This document shows, in pieces, positions 18,004 through 26,098 of a stretch of DNA of 64,000 bases. The first letter of the stretch is position 1. Every line of letters starts with the position of its first letter. The notes under the pieces were generated by a model that was not told where the DNA came from, searched no databases, and saw only the letters and a list, made by a program, of their open reading frames with translations. Position numbers and translations under genes: made by a program. Origin of the DNA: Blattabacterium cuenoti (lineage in GTDB: Bacteria > Bacteroidota > Bacteroidia > Flavobacteriales > Blattabacteriaceae); NCBI RefSeq assembly GCF_014251315.1, contig NZ_CP059185.1:267017-331016 (forward strand). The letters run 5' to 3'.

Positions 18004-18021
18004 TTTAGTATATATACTAAA
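18004..18021. promoter_or_regulatory. Perfect 18-bp palindrome between two divergent genes
   Basis: TTTAGTATATATACTAAA reads the same on both strands without a spacer. It lies 20 bases from the ATG of the minus-strand hypothetical gene and 8 bases from the ATG of cvpA. It is a candidate operator or cruciform. In such AT-rich DNA a palindrome of this size can also arise by chance. Confidence 0.3.
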
Positions 18022-18029
18022 AAATAGTT

Positions 18030-18539
18030 ATGTTAGATATAATTATTATAATTATAATTTTATATGGGGGGTATCATGGATATCAAAAAGGATTAATTTC
18101 TCAGTTTTTCATATTTATGATATTTTTTATATTGATTTTCAAAGGTTTTTATGTTTTCGGTATTGTAAAAAAAATCCTAAAAGAAATCAATATAGTAAGC
18201 GAAAAATCCTATATTTTTATAATTTATTCTTTAATAATTTCGCTTTTTTCTATTATTCTTATGGCTTTTATAACTAAAAAAATCATAGAATTCATAATGA
18301 TTGTCACATGGATGAAACCTATAGATAGATTGGGGGGTGGAATATTAGGCATGATTAAATATTTTTTTTGTCTTTCAAGATGTATTCTTTTCCTAAAAGA
18401 AGCAAATAAAAAAATAGATTTATTTTCTCACAATTTTTTTCAAAATTCCTTTGAAAAAGAATTTCAATTTTTTTTCTATAAAAAAGGATCTTTATTGAAT
18501 AAATTAAAAGAATTATATTTTAAATTTTATGAATTTTAA
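18030..18539 (+). CDS. CvpA-family membrane protein
   Basis: The 169-residue protein starts with a hydrophobic stretch holding the family hallmark LDIIIIIIILYGGYHGYQKGLI (about 2-23). Three further membrane segments and MKPIDRLGGGILGMIKYFF (about 95-113) match the CvpA family (colicin V production, required for envelope integrity in enterobacteria). The biochemical function is unknown. It is short of a clear C-terminal domain and overlaps the LuxE-like gene by 11 bases, so the two are likely co-translated. Confidence 0.8.
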   Translation: MLDIIIIIIILYGGYHGYQKGLISQFFIFMIFFILIFKGFYVFGIVKKILKEINIVSEKSYIFIIYSLIISLFSIILMAFITKKIIEFIMIVTWMKPIDRLGGGILGMIKYFFCLSRCILFLKEANKKIDLFSHNFFQNSFEKEFQFFFYKKGSLLNKLKELYFKFYEF

Positions 18540-19530
18540 AAAAAAGATTTTTTCTATATTTTCAAAAAAAGAATTTGATAATTTGACATGGGATATATTC
18601 CATTATCAAATTAAAAATAACAAAATTTATAAAAATTATCTTAAATCCTTAGAGGTAGATCCATTTGAAATAAAAAATATTTCTGAAATTCCTTTTTTAC
18701 CTATTTCTTTTTTTAAAACGCATCGTATTTTGAGTAGTAACATAACGGATTGTTACGATATCATTTTTACCAGCAGTGGGACTACTGGAATTCAAAGTAA
18801 ACATTATGTAAAAAATTTGAGTGTTTATATCGATAGTATTAGAAAAAGTTTTGAATTTTTTTATGGACCAATAGAAAAATTTAAGTTTTTAGGATTTTTT
18901 CCTACAGATACAGATATAAAAAATTCTTCTTTAATTTATATGGTAAAATATTTGATACAAAAAACCTATCAAAATGGAAGTCATTTTGTTTTTTCTACTT
19001 ATGATCAAGAAGGAGATTTTAATTTGATTCTTAATCAAAATGATAAAAATATTTTAATTTTTGGACTTAGCTTTTCTTTATTAGATTTTATAGAAAAATA
19101 TAATCATTTAAAACAAAATGAATATCAAAATAAAGTCATAATTATGGAAACAGGAGGAATGAAGGGAAAAAGAAAAGAAATTATTAGAGAAGAATTACAT
19201 AATCTTTTAAAAGAATTTTTTTGTGTAAAGGAAATTCATTCGGAATATGGAATGACAGAATTGCTGTCTCAAGCATATGCAAAAAAAAACGGAATATTTA
19301 GATGTCCTCCTTGGATGAGAATATATATAAGAGATGCTGAAGATCCTTTTATACATGTAGATAATAATAAAATAGGAGGGATTGATATTATTGATTTATC
19401 GAATTATTTATCTTGTCCTTTTATTTCTACTGAAGATTTTGGGAAGAAAATCAATGAAAATGAATTTGAAGTCTTAGGAAGAATGGATTTTTCAGATATG
19501 CGAGGATGTAATCTAATGACCATTTGCTAG
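18529..19530 (+). CDS. LuxE-like acyl-protein synthetase / AMP-forming ligase family protein
   Basis: The 333-residue protein resembles the LuxE acyl-protein synthetase family. It has IFTSSGTTGIQSKHYV (about 83-98), the adenylation P-loop-like motif, an ETGGMKGKRKE stretch (about 207-217) and HSEYGMTELLSQAY (about 240-253), equivalent to the YGxTE motif of AMP-forming enzymes. It should activate a carboxylate with ATP. No luxC, luxD or luciferase genes are nearby, so a bioluminescence role is excluded. Flavobacteria carry such genes singly and the substrate is unknown to me. It overlaps cvpA by 11 bases and the convergent transporter by 4. Confidence 0.7.
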   Translation: MNFKKKIFSIFSKKEFDNLTWDIFHYQIKNNKIYKNYLKSLEVDPFEIKNISEIPFLPISFFKTHRILSSNITDCYDIIFTSSGTTGIQSKHYVKNLSVYIDSIRKSFEFFYGPIEKFKFLGFFPTDTDIKNSSLIYMVKYLIQKTYQNGSHFVFSTYDQEGDFNLILNQNDKNILIFGLSFSLLDFIEKYNHLKQNEYQNKVIIMETGGMKGKRKEIIREELHNLLKEFFCVKEIHSEYGMTELLSQAYAKKNGIFRCPPWMRIYIRDAEDPFIHVDNNKIGGIDIIDLSNYLSCPFISTEDFGKKINENEFEVLGRMDFSDMRGCNLMTIC

Positions 19531-21830
19531 AAAGCTAAAAAGGATGCATCTTTTTTTGATGAAATATGGGATAATGCATTGTGATACAATAGTATAATAT
19601 CTTCTATGTTTTCCGTAATTTTTTTTGATTGTAAAAGAATATCCAACATCAAAAAAGTATTTTTTGTTCCATATTTATTATGGATGATTCCCATAACCTG
19701 TTGATTCATTTGCTCTTCAATTTTTTTTAGAATTTTATTTTGTATTATACAAGGAAATTGAATTTTTTTACAATTTCTATCTTTTGTTATTCTTTTTATG
19801 ATGTTGAAATGTTCAATCATAAGATATTCAAGTGTTAATAAATTCTTCTTTTGTTTATATTTTAAAGGTTTATGGCTGTTTATCACATGAAACAATGTAT
19901 GATTTGTTATAATGTCTGAAGATTCAATGATTTCTTTAGTTTTGTTGTATACATGTAAATAAAGGATTCCAGCAATTGGTTTTTTATTCTTTGTTTTTCT
20001 AATCACTTTAATTAAAGAGTAATGTATATCTGTAAAATTTTCTTTTACTTTTAAAAAAGAATTTCGATTTTTTTGAAGAATTTTTAAATTTTCTTGAGTA
20101 ATTCCTTCTATACTATTTTTATAAATGTTTTCAATATATTCAAGTATCGGTTTTAGAATATCGAAAGTTTTGTTTAAAGTCCCCTCTAAAGTTAAATTCA
20201 TTATTCCAATAAATGGTTTTTCTTTTATTTTTTTATCTTGCATTTTATCATAGTTTTTATAACTTCTATAAAAAACAAATAAAATAAAAAAAATAAGAAA
20301 GGATAGAGCCCATGCTTTAAAAAAGTATAAAAAAGAAGCCGTGATTCCTGCCATTGCAAAGGCTATTAACCCTGTTAAAAACCACCCTCTTATGACTTTT
20401 AATACCCCTGAAACTCTATAAACAGCACTTTCTCTGTCCCATGCTCTATCTGAAAGAGAAGTCCCCATAGATACCATAAAAGTGACAAAAGTGGTAGATA
20501 ATGGCAGTTTTTGAACTGTGGCTATAGATATCAATATACTGGATATAGTTAAATTAGCAGAAGCTCTTACTAGATCAAAAGCTTCGCTTTCTTCTTTTTG
20601 TATTTTTTTTTGCTTAAAGTTTTTTTCTATTTTTACCAGAAGTCTTTTAGGGAAAAATTTAAAAAAATGATTTCCTATATATAAAAAAAATCGAACAATT
20701 CCTCTAGAAAAAGAATTGGATAAAAATTTTTCTGGTCCTTCATTTTGTCTACTTAAATTAAGTTCTGTACTTGTGAGGTTTTTTGTTTTTTTGGAAAACC
20801 AAAGAGTGAATATCATAATCATTCCTGAAAGAATTAAAACAGAAGATGGAACCTGTACATTTCCAGATAAACTTTTCATATTGAATTTTTCAGCAGGAGG
20901 ACTCCCCGATTCTTTCCATATATTATAAGATTGTATACTAGCTATAGGAATTCCGATAAAATTGACTAAATCATTTCCTGCAAAAGCCATAGCCAAAGAA
21001 AAAGTTCCATATAATACGACAAATTTTAATATATTATATCCTAAAGAAACAAATATCTTGGCTATCAGAGTCCATGTTGAAAATAATATAAGCAAAAAAA
21101 TAAAAAAATTATGGTGAATCCATTTTATAAAATGTTGAATGAATAAGGAGAATCCTGTTAAGTTTTCATCCATAAAACCCTGTAAAGTACTATGCAATCC
21201 TCTTACAATAAGAAAATAAGTCATACTGCTCAATGAAATGGCCGACCATATTACCCCTACATATCTTAATCTACTTTCATATTCAAAACTGAATAAATAA
21301 CGAATGAAATAGTGAAGAAAAGCTCCGGAACTAAAAGAAATGATAATAGATAAAAAAATACCTATACTAATGGTCAATGTTTTTTCCGCTTTAATATATA
21401 GAGTTAAATGATGAAAGGGTTCGTTATTAAATGGAGAAGACATCTTTATCATAGCTATACTGAAAGCTGCGCCTAATAAACAAAAAACCATAGATACTGT
21501 AGTGGAAGTGGGTAATCCTAAAGTATTAAAAACATCCAGTAAAATAATATCGGATATCATAACCGCTAAGAAAATAAAAATAATGTCTGAAAAATAAAAA
21601 TAGGAAGGATCAAAAACACCTTTTCTTGCGACTTCCATCATTCCACTAGACAAAAAAGCTCCTAATAAAATACCTAAACTAGCAAAAATCATGATAGTCC
21701 TACGAGAAGCTACTTGAGATCCTATGGAAGAATTTAGAAAATTAACGGCATCATTAATTAAACCAACAATAAGATCAAATATAGATAAGAAAAAAATAAC
21801 CACTATAATTGATGGATAAAAAAGTTTCAT
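19527..21830 (-). CDS. PiT-family inorganic phosphate transporter with C-terminal cytosolic extension
   Basis: The 767-residue protein combines a PiT permease with a long soluble tail. The two inverted PiT signatures are visible: GLINDAVNFLNSSIGS (about 24-39) and FAGNDLVNFIGIPIASIQS (about 289-307). About twelve membrane segments surround them, with VPSSVLILSG and LPLSTTFVTFMVSMGTSLSDRAWDRESAVYRVSGV in the second half. From about residue 555 on it is a charged helical region resembling PhoU/DUF47-type domains, a fusion that I recall from Bacteroidetes PiT proteins. I chose ATG 21830; a TTG at 21866 would add 12 residues. Pi is co-transported with Na+ or H+ in the family. Confidence 0.85.
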   Translation of the reverse strand: MKLFYPSIIVVIFFLSIFDLIVGLINDAVNFLNSSIGSQVASRRTIMIFASLGILLGAFLSSGMMEVARKGVFDPSYFYFSDIIFIFLAVMISDIILLDVFNTLGLPTSTTVSMVFCLLGAAFSIAMIKMSSPFNNEPFHHLTLYIKAEKTLTISIGIFLSIIISFSSGAFLHYFIRYLFSFEYESRLRYVGVIWSAISLSSMTYFLIVRGLHSTLQGFMDENLTGFSLFIQHFIKWIHHNFFIFLLILFSTWTLIAKIFVSLGYNILKFVVLYGTFSLAMAFAGNDLVNFIGIPIASIQSYNIWKESGSPPAEKFNMKSLSGNVQVPSSVLILSGMIMIFTLWFSKKTKNLTSTELNLSRQNEGPEKFLSNSFSRGIVRFFLYIGNHFFKFFPKRLLVKIEKNFKQKKIQKEESEAFDLVRASANLTISSILISIATVQKLPLSTTFVTFMVSMGTSLSDRAWDRESAVYRVSGVLKVIRGWFLTGLIAFAMAGITASFLYFFKAWALSFLIFFILFVFYRSYKNYDKMQDKKIKEKPFIGIMNLTLEGTLNKTFDILKPILEYIENIYKNSIEGITQENLKILQKNRNSFLKVKENFTDIHYSLIKVIRKTKNKKPIAGILYLHVYNKTKEIIESSDIITNHTLFHVINSHKPLKYKQKKNLLTLEYLMIEHFNIIKRITKDRNCKKIQFPCIIQNKILKKIEEQMNQQVMGIIHNKYGTKNTFLMLDILLQSKKITENIEDIILLYHNALSHISSKKDASFLAF

Positions 21831-21915
21831 AATCAGAGGTATTATTGAATTTACAAAAAAAAACAAAAGTATATTATTAAGGTTTTTTTATAAATGGTGA
21901 ATAATTTTTATGATT

Positions 21916-22503
21916 TCACAATTTTTTTAAAGATTCTTTAATGAGATTTTCTACAGAAAATTCTGGATTTTCATCCAAAATATCATCCAAAACTTTTTTA
22001 GACTCTTTAGGAGAAAATCCAAGGACACTCAAAGCACTTAAAGCTTCTTTTTTTATTAAATAAGGTTCATTTTTCAATAGTTTTACGTTTTTTTCTTGTT
22101 TAGAAATTTTATCTTTTAGTTCAATAATAATTCTTTGAGCTGTTTTTATCCCAATTCCTTTAACTTTGTTAAACACTTTTATATCTTCTTTAGATATAGA
22201 TTTTTCTATTTCATATGGAGTAAGAGAAGATAATAACATGATAGCAGAACTTGGACCGATTCCATTCACAGAGATCAAATAAGAAAATATTTTCCTTTCT
22301 TTTTTATCAAAAAAACCATATAAAACATGTTGATTTTCTTTTATAAACAAATAAGTATATATGAAAATATCTTTTCCTTCTTTTTCTAACAAAGAATCAT
22401 AGGTATATGAGGATATGTGAATATAATATCCTACTCCATGACAATCTATGATTAAATAAGATTGATTTTTATCTATTAACTTTCCTCTTAAATGTGTTAT
22501 CAC
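21916..22503 (-). CDS. ruvA: RuvA, Holliday junction branch-migration protein
   Basis: Tetrameric DNA-binding protein that loads RuvB helicase on Holliday junctions. The 195 residues show the OB-fold N-terminus (ITHLRGKLIDKNQSYLIIDCHGVGYYIHIS) and two helix-hairpin-helix motifs, SVNGIGPSSAIMLLSS (about 78-93) and VKGIGIKTAQRIIIELKDKI (about 113-132). A C-terminal RuvB-interacting domain follows (ALSALSVLGFSPKES). The start codon is GTG 22503. It lies in a der-ruvA-phosphate transporter run; ruvB is not in the window. Confidence 0.95.
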   Translation of the reverse strand: MITHLRGKLIDKNQSYLIIDCHGVGYYIHISSYTYDSLLEKEGKDIFIYTYLFIKENQHVLYGFFDKKERKIFSYLISVNGIGPSSAIMLLSSLTPYEIEKSISKEDIKVFNKVKGIGIKTAQRIIIELKDKISKQEKNVKLLKNEPYLIKKEALSALSVLGFSPKESKKVLDDILDENPEFSVENLIKESLKKL

Positions 22504-22535
22504 GATACTATCAGTAGATAATAAATCTAAAAAAG

Positions 22536-23867
22536 TTATTTTTTTCTAAAAAAAATTTGTATGGGAACTCCTACAAAATCAAAGTGAGAACGAATTTTAT
22601 TTTCAACAAATCTTTTATAAGATTCTTTTATGTATTGAGGAAAATTAGAAAAAAAAATAAATTTTGGTGTGTACGAAGGTAATTGAGTACAATATTTTAT
22701 AGTTATGAATTTATTTTTTTTCTTAGGAATAGGAGGATTTTTTTTCAGAATTGGTAACATAATTTTATTTAAAATATTTGTTTTTAATCTGTTCTTACGG
22801 TATTTTAAAACCTGATAAGCCATAGGAAGAATGTTGTGTATTCCATCTTTATTTTTAGCGGATATAAAAAGAATGGGGACATTATCAAATGGATAAATTT
22901 TTTTTTTTATAAAAAATTCGTAATCTTTTTGTGTACAAAAATTTGTATTACGAAATAAATCCCATTTATTAATAAGAATTATGATTCCTTTATGATTTTT
23001 CTCCACTAATCTAAAAATATTCATATCCTGTCTTTCCCATCCACGATTTGCATCTACCATTAAAAAACAAACATCCGCATATTCTATTGTGTTAAATGTT
23101 CTCATAGTAGAATAAAATTCAATGTTATCTCTGATTTTTGATTTTTTTCTAATACCAGGGGTATCTACTAAAATACACTCATATTCCCATTTTTTGTATA
23201 ATACATCTAGACTATCTCTGGTTGTCCCCGACATATTTGTCACAATATGATGGTTTTTATTTAGAAAAGAATTAATCAAAGTTGACTTTCCAACATTGGG
23301 TCGTCCTATTATTGAAAAACGAGGAATAAATTCTTTTTCCAATATTTCTTCTTTTTTTTTAAAAAATTCTCCATGATTGAATATTTCTATTAATTTATCT
23401 AGTAATTCTCCCGTTCCGCTTCCATTTATAGCTGATATATAGTAATATTTTTCAAATCCCAAATGAAAAAAATCTGTGTTAGAATATATAGATTTTCCGT
23501 TATCTATTTTATTCACAACTAATAAAATTATTTTTTTACATTTTCTTAATATTTTAGCAATTTCTCTATCTGAATCTAATATTCCTATTTTTATATCTAC
23601 TAAAAATAAAATAACATCAGATTCTTTTATAGCTATGAAAATTTGGTTTTTGATTTCTCTTTCAAGTACATCATTTTTTGAAATAGAAAAACCACCAGTA
23701 TCTACCACAGAAAATTTGACTCCATTCCATTCTGAATTTCCATAAATACGATCTCTTGTCACTCCACTTGTTACATCGACAATAGCTTTTCTTTTTCCTA
23801 CAAGACGATTAAACAAAGTTGATTTTCCGACATTGGGACGTCCTATTATAGATACGATATAATTCAT
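22536..23867 (-). CDS. der: Der (EngA), double-domain ribosome assembly GTPase
   Basis: GTPase needed for 50S subunit maturation. The 443-residue product has two tandem GTPase domains with G1 motifs GRPNVGKSTLFNRL (about 8-21) and GRPNVGKSTLINSF (about 189-202), each with DTGG/DTPG and NKID/NKWD motifs. A C-terminal KH-like domain follows (PPIPKKKNKFITIKYCTQLPSYTPKFIFF region). ATG 23867 gives the standard N-terminus MNYIVSIIGRPNVGKS; a GTG at 23885 would add six residues. A TACCTTTG box lies 17 bases upstream of this ATG, which supports the shorter start. Confidence 0.95.
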   Translation of the reverse strand: MNYIVSIIGRPNVGKSTLFNRLVGKRKAIVDVTSGVTRDRIYGNSEWNGVKFSVVDTGGFSISKNDVLEREIKNQIFIAIKESDVILFLVDIKIGILDSDREIAKILRKCKKIILLVVNKIDNGKSIYSNTDFFHLGFEKYYYISAINGSGTGELLDKLIEIFNHGEFFKKKEEILEKEFIPRFSIIGRPNVGKSTLINSFLNKNHHIVTNMSGTTRDSLDVLYKKWEYECILVDTPGIRKKSKIRDNIEFYSTMRTFNTIEYADVCFLMVDANRGWERQDMNIFRLVEKNHKGIIILINKWDLFRNTNFCTQKDYEFFIKKKIYPFDNVPILFISAKNKDGIHNILPMAYQVLKYRKNRLKTNILNKIMLPILKKNPPIPKKKNKFITIKYCTQLPSYTPKFIFFSNFPQYIKESYKRFVENKIRSHFDFVGVPIQIFFRKK

Positions 23868-23884
23868 TTTTAATAAATTATTCA

Positions 23885-23892
23885 CAAAGGTA
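23885..23892 (-). promoter_or_regulatory. -7-like box TACCTTTG upstream of der
   Basis: Perfect TAnnTTTG match on the minus strand, 17 bases upstream of ATG 23867. The expected TTG element 19 bases further upstream is not present (AGAAT there), so only half of the promoter is convincing. Confidence 0.3.
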
Positions 23893-23958
23893 AAATTTTT
23901 TTATTAGTTTCATTCTTAGATTATTAGTCAAAGTGTATATTAACAAAAAAATAATGCG

Positions 23959-24624
23959 TTGCGTATAGATATTATTAGTGTAGTGCCTGAAATTCTTCAT
24001 AGCCCTTTTTCCAATTCTATTATTAAAAGGGCAATTAATAAAGGTTTAATTGATATTCATGTTCATGATTTGCGTAAATATGGTTTAGGAAAACGAAAAA
24101 ATGTGGATGACTATCCTTATGGAGGTGGATCAGGAATGGTCATTAAAATAGAACCTGTATATCAGTGTTTTTCAAAGCTTTTATCCGAAAGAGATTATGA
24201 TGAAAAAATTTTTATGACTCCTGATGGAAAGTTATTTTCACAAAAATATGCTAAAGATTTAACTGATAAGAAAAATATTATCATTCTTTGTGGACGTTAT
24301 AAAGGAGTTGATCAAAGAATTAGAGATTACTTAATTTCCAAAGAAATATCTATTGGAAATTATATTTTATCCGGAGGAGAACTCGCGGCTGCTGTTGTTG
24401 TAGAATCTGTAGTTAGATTATTACCTGGGGTAATACAAAATCAAGATTCCATTTTGACAGATTCTTTTCAAAAAGAATCCTTAATAGCCCCCCCCATTTA
24501 CACTCGTCCAGTGATTTATAAAGGATGGGCTGTTCCAAAAATACTTTTATCTGGACATCACAAAAAAATCAAAGATTGGTTGTATCAAAAATCTATACAA
24601 TTCAAACAAAGATTGGATGATTAG
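23959..24624 (+). CDS. trmD: TrmD, tRNA (guanine37-N1)-methyltransferase, TTG start after a 5-bp duplication
   Basis: SAM-dependent SPOUT enzyme forming m1G37 in tRNAs, which prevents +1 frameshifting. The 221 residues carry the N-terminal RIDIISVVPE, YPYGGGSGMVIK (about 53-64), the knot motifs LCGRYKGVDQRI (about 114-125) and GNYILSGGELAAAVVVESV (about 134-152). The expected ATG at 23954 is out of frame: the sequence is A-TGCGT-TGCGT-ATAGAT, a tandem copy of five bases. Removing one copy gives ATG CGT ATA GAT, exactly MRID. The only in-frame start now is TTG 23959, formed at the duplication junction. The 3' end overlaps the convergent argH by 23 bases and a C8 run lies at 24488-24495. Confidence 0.92.
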   Translation: MRIDIISVVPEILHSPFSNSIIKRAINKGLIDIHVHDLRKYGLGKRKNVDDYPYGGGSGMVIKIEPVYQCFSKLLSERDYDEKIFMTPDGKLFSQKYAKDLTDKKNIIILCGRYKGVDQRIRDYLISKEISIGNYILSGGELAAAVVVESVVRLLPGVIQNQDSILTDSFQKESLIAPPIYTRPVIYKGWAVPKILLSGHHKKIKDWLYQKSIQFKQRLDD

Positions 24625-25989
24625 AGGATCCGTCAAAATCAATCTTTCTATAAATTAAGCGTTTTATAACTTCATTAAGTTTATCAAAGTCAAATTCTTT
24701 TATTACATCTTGCATTAAATTTCGAATTTGTGTGTTACACAAATTTCCTATACTTCCTTCATGAGAATAACAACCCTTAGTAAAGGGAATAAAACATCCA
24801 TTTTGGATATCTAAACCTACTTTTTGATAAGCTTCCCTAAAAGAATATCCTTTTTCAAGAACCAACTTGTTCACGACTTCTACACTAAACAAGTATTTAT
24901 ACTTATCATCCTGAATAATATCCTTTTTTATTATGATATGATTCAACATATATTGAAACATGGACAAACATTTTTTCATTTCTTCAAAAATAGGAATAAA
25001 TCTTTCTTTAATAATTTGAAAATCTCTATGATATCCAGAACATAAATTAGAAGAAATCAAAGAAATTTCATTAGGTAATGAAGTAATTCTATTACATTTA
25101 GCTCGTATAATCTCAAAAACATCTGGATTTTTCTTATGAGGCATAATACTAGATCCGGTAGTAAGATCATCAGGAAAACTAATAAAATTAAAATTTTGAC
25201 TTAAATACAAGCAAATATCTTGTGCCATTTTACTTAAAGTTCTTGACAAAGAAGCAATAGATTCTGAAACGATTCTTTCCATTTTTCCACGTCCCATTTG
25301 AGCATACACCACATTATAATTTAAATTATCAAAACCCAATAAATCAGTTGTCATTTTTCGATTTAAAGGTAAAGAAGATCCATAACCTGCAGCGGAACCT
25401 AAAGGATTTTTGTTCACAATACGATATGCGGTACGTATTAATAGTAAATCATCTATTAAACTTTCAGCATAAGCTGCAAACCAAAGACCAAAAGAAGAAG
25501 GCATCGCAATTTGATAATGAGTATAACCAGGTATTATTATATTTTTATGTTCTTCGCTTAATTTTAATAATAAATCAAAAAAAGAATAAGTTAGGTATAC
25601 AATTTCCTTGATTTCTGTACGAACAAAAAGCTTCAAATCCACCAAAATTTGATCATTTCTGGATCTCCCACTATGTATTTTTTTCCTACGTTTCCTAAAC
25701 GATTGATTAACAAAAATTCTACCTGAGAATGAATATCTTCTATTCCTTCATCGATCTTGAAATTATTCTTCAAAATTTCGTGAACATAAATGTTACGCAA
25801 TTCCTGAATTAAAATTTTTAAATCTTTTTTATTTAATAATCCTATACTTTTCAACATAATAACATGAGCTATGGTTCCTATAACATCATGTGGGGCTAAA
25901 AATAAATCTATTTTTGAATCCTTACTTGAAGTAAAATTTACGATTTCTTTATTAAAACTAAAATTCGTTTTTTTTTCCCAAATTTTCAC
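24602..25989 (-). CDS. argH: ArgH, argininosuccinate lyase, broken by a -1 frameshift in a poly(A) tract
   Basis: Final step of arginine synthesis, splitting argininosuccinate into arginine and fumarate. The N-terminal part (from GTG 25989) matches MKIWEKKTNFSFNKEIVNFT, DLFLAPHDVIGTIAH and EDIHSQVEFLL, then runs out of frame after GNVGKK. The required frame continues as IHSGRSRNDQILVDLKLFVR and runs to 24602 with GYTHYQIAMP, NPLGSAAGYG and the signature GSSIMPHKKNPDV, which holds the catalytic Ser loop. One extra A at 25678-25684 joins the frames to give about 462 residues, the family length. The GRSRNDQ substrate-binding motif straddles the break, so neither fragment alone can be active. Slippage rescue is inferred. 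Confidence 0.9.
25678..25684 (-). other. A7 tract at the argH frameshift
   Basis: Seven T on the plus strand, seven A in the message. The incoming frame reads GGA AAA AAA TAC. The required frame reads ATA CAT, one base back. Eight A residues or a -1 slip on A AAA AAA would restore the lyase. This tract is shorter than those in murD and murG, so spontaneous polymerase slippage should be less frequent here. Confidence 0.85.
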
Positions 25990-26013
25990 GGAATAATATT
26001 TTTTCTATATTTG
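25982..26013 (+). promoter_or_regulatory. Candidate promoter for gyrB
   Basis: TATATTTG at 26006-26013 is a perfect TAnnTTTG match. Exactly 19 bases upstream lies ATTTT (25982-25986), one mismatch from the ATTTG element seen before rsmG. The predicted leader to ATG 26099 is about 80 bases and very AT-rich. The -33 region overlaps the argH start codon on the other strand. Confidence 0.35.
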
Positions 26014-26098
26014 ATGAATTATAAAATTAGAAGATAAAACTATAAACTTTATGTAAATAAAGAAAAATTTTTAATAAAATTAAATTAATTAATGGATT

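Noticed and set aside
23954-23968. Five-codon peptide from ATG 23954 as a leader controlling trmD
   Set aside because: ATG CGT TGC GTA TAG is explained fully by the TGCGT duplication, and there is no attenuator structure. It could still affect TTG initiation by overlap.
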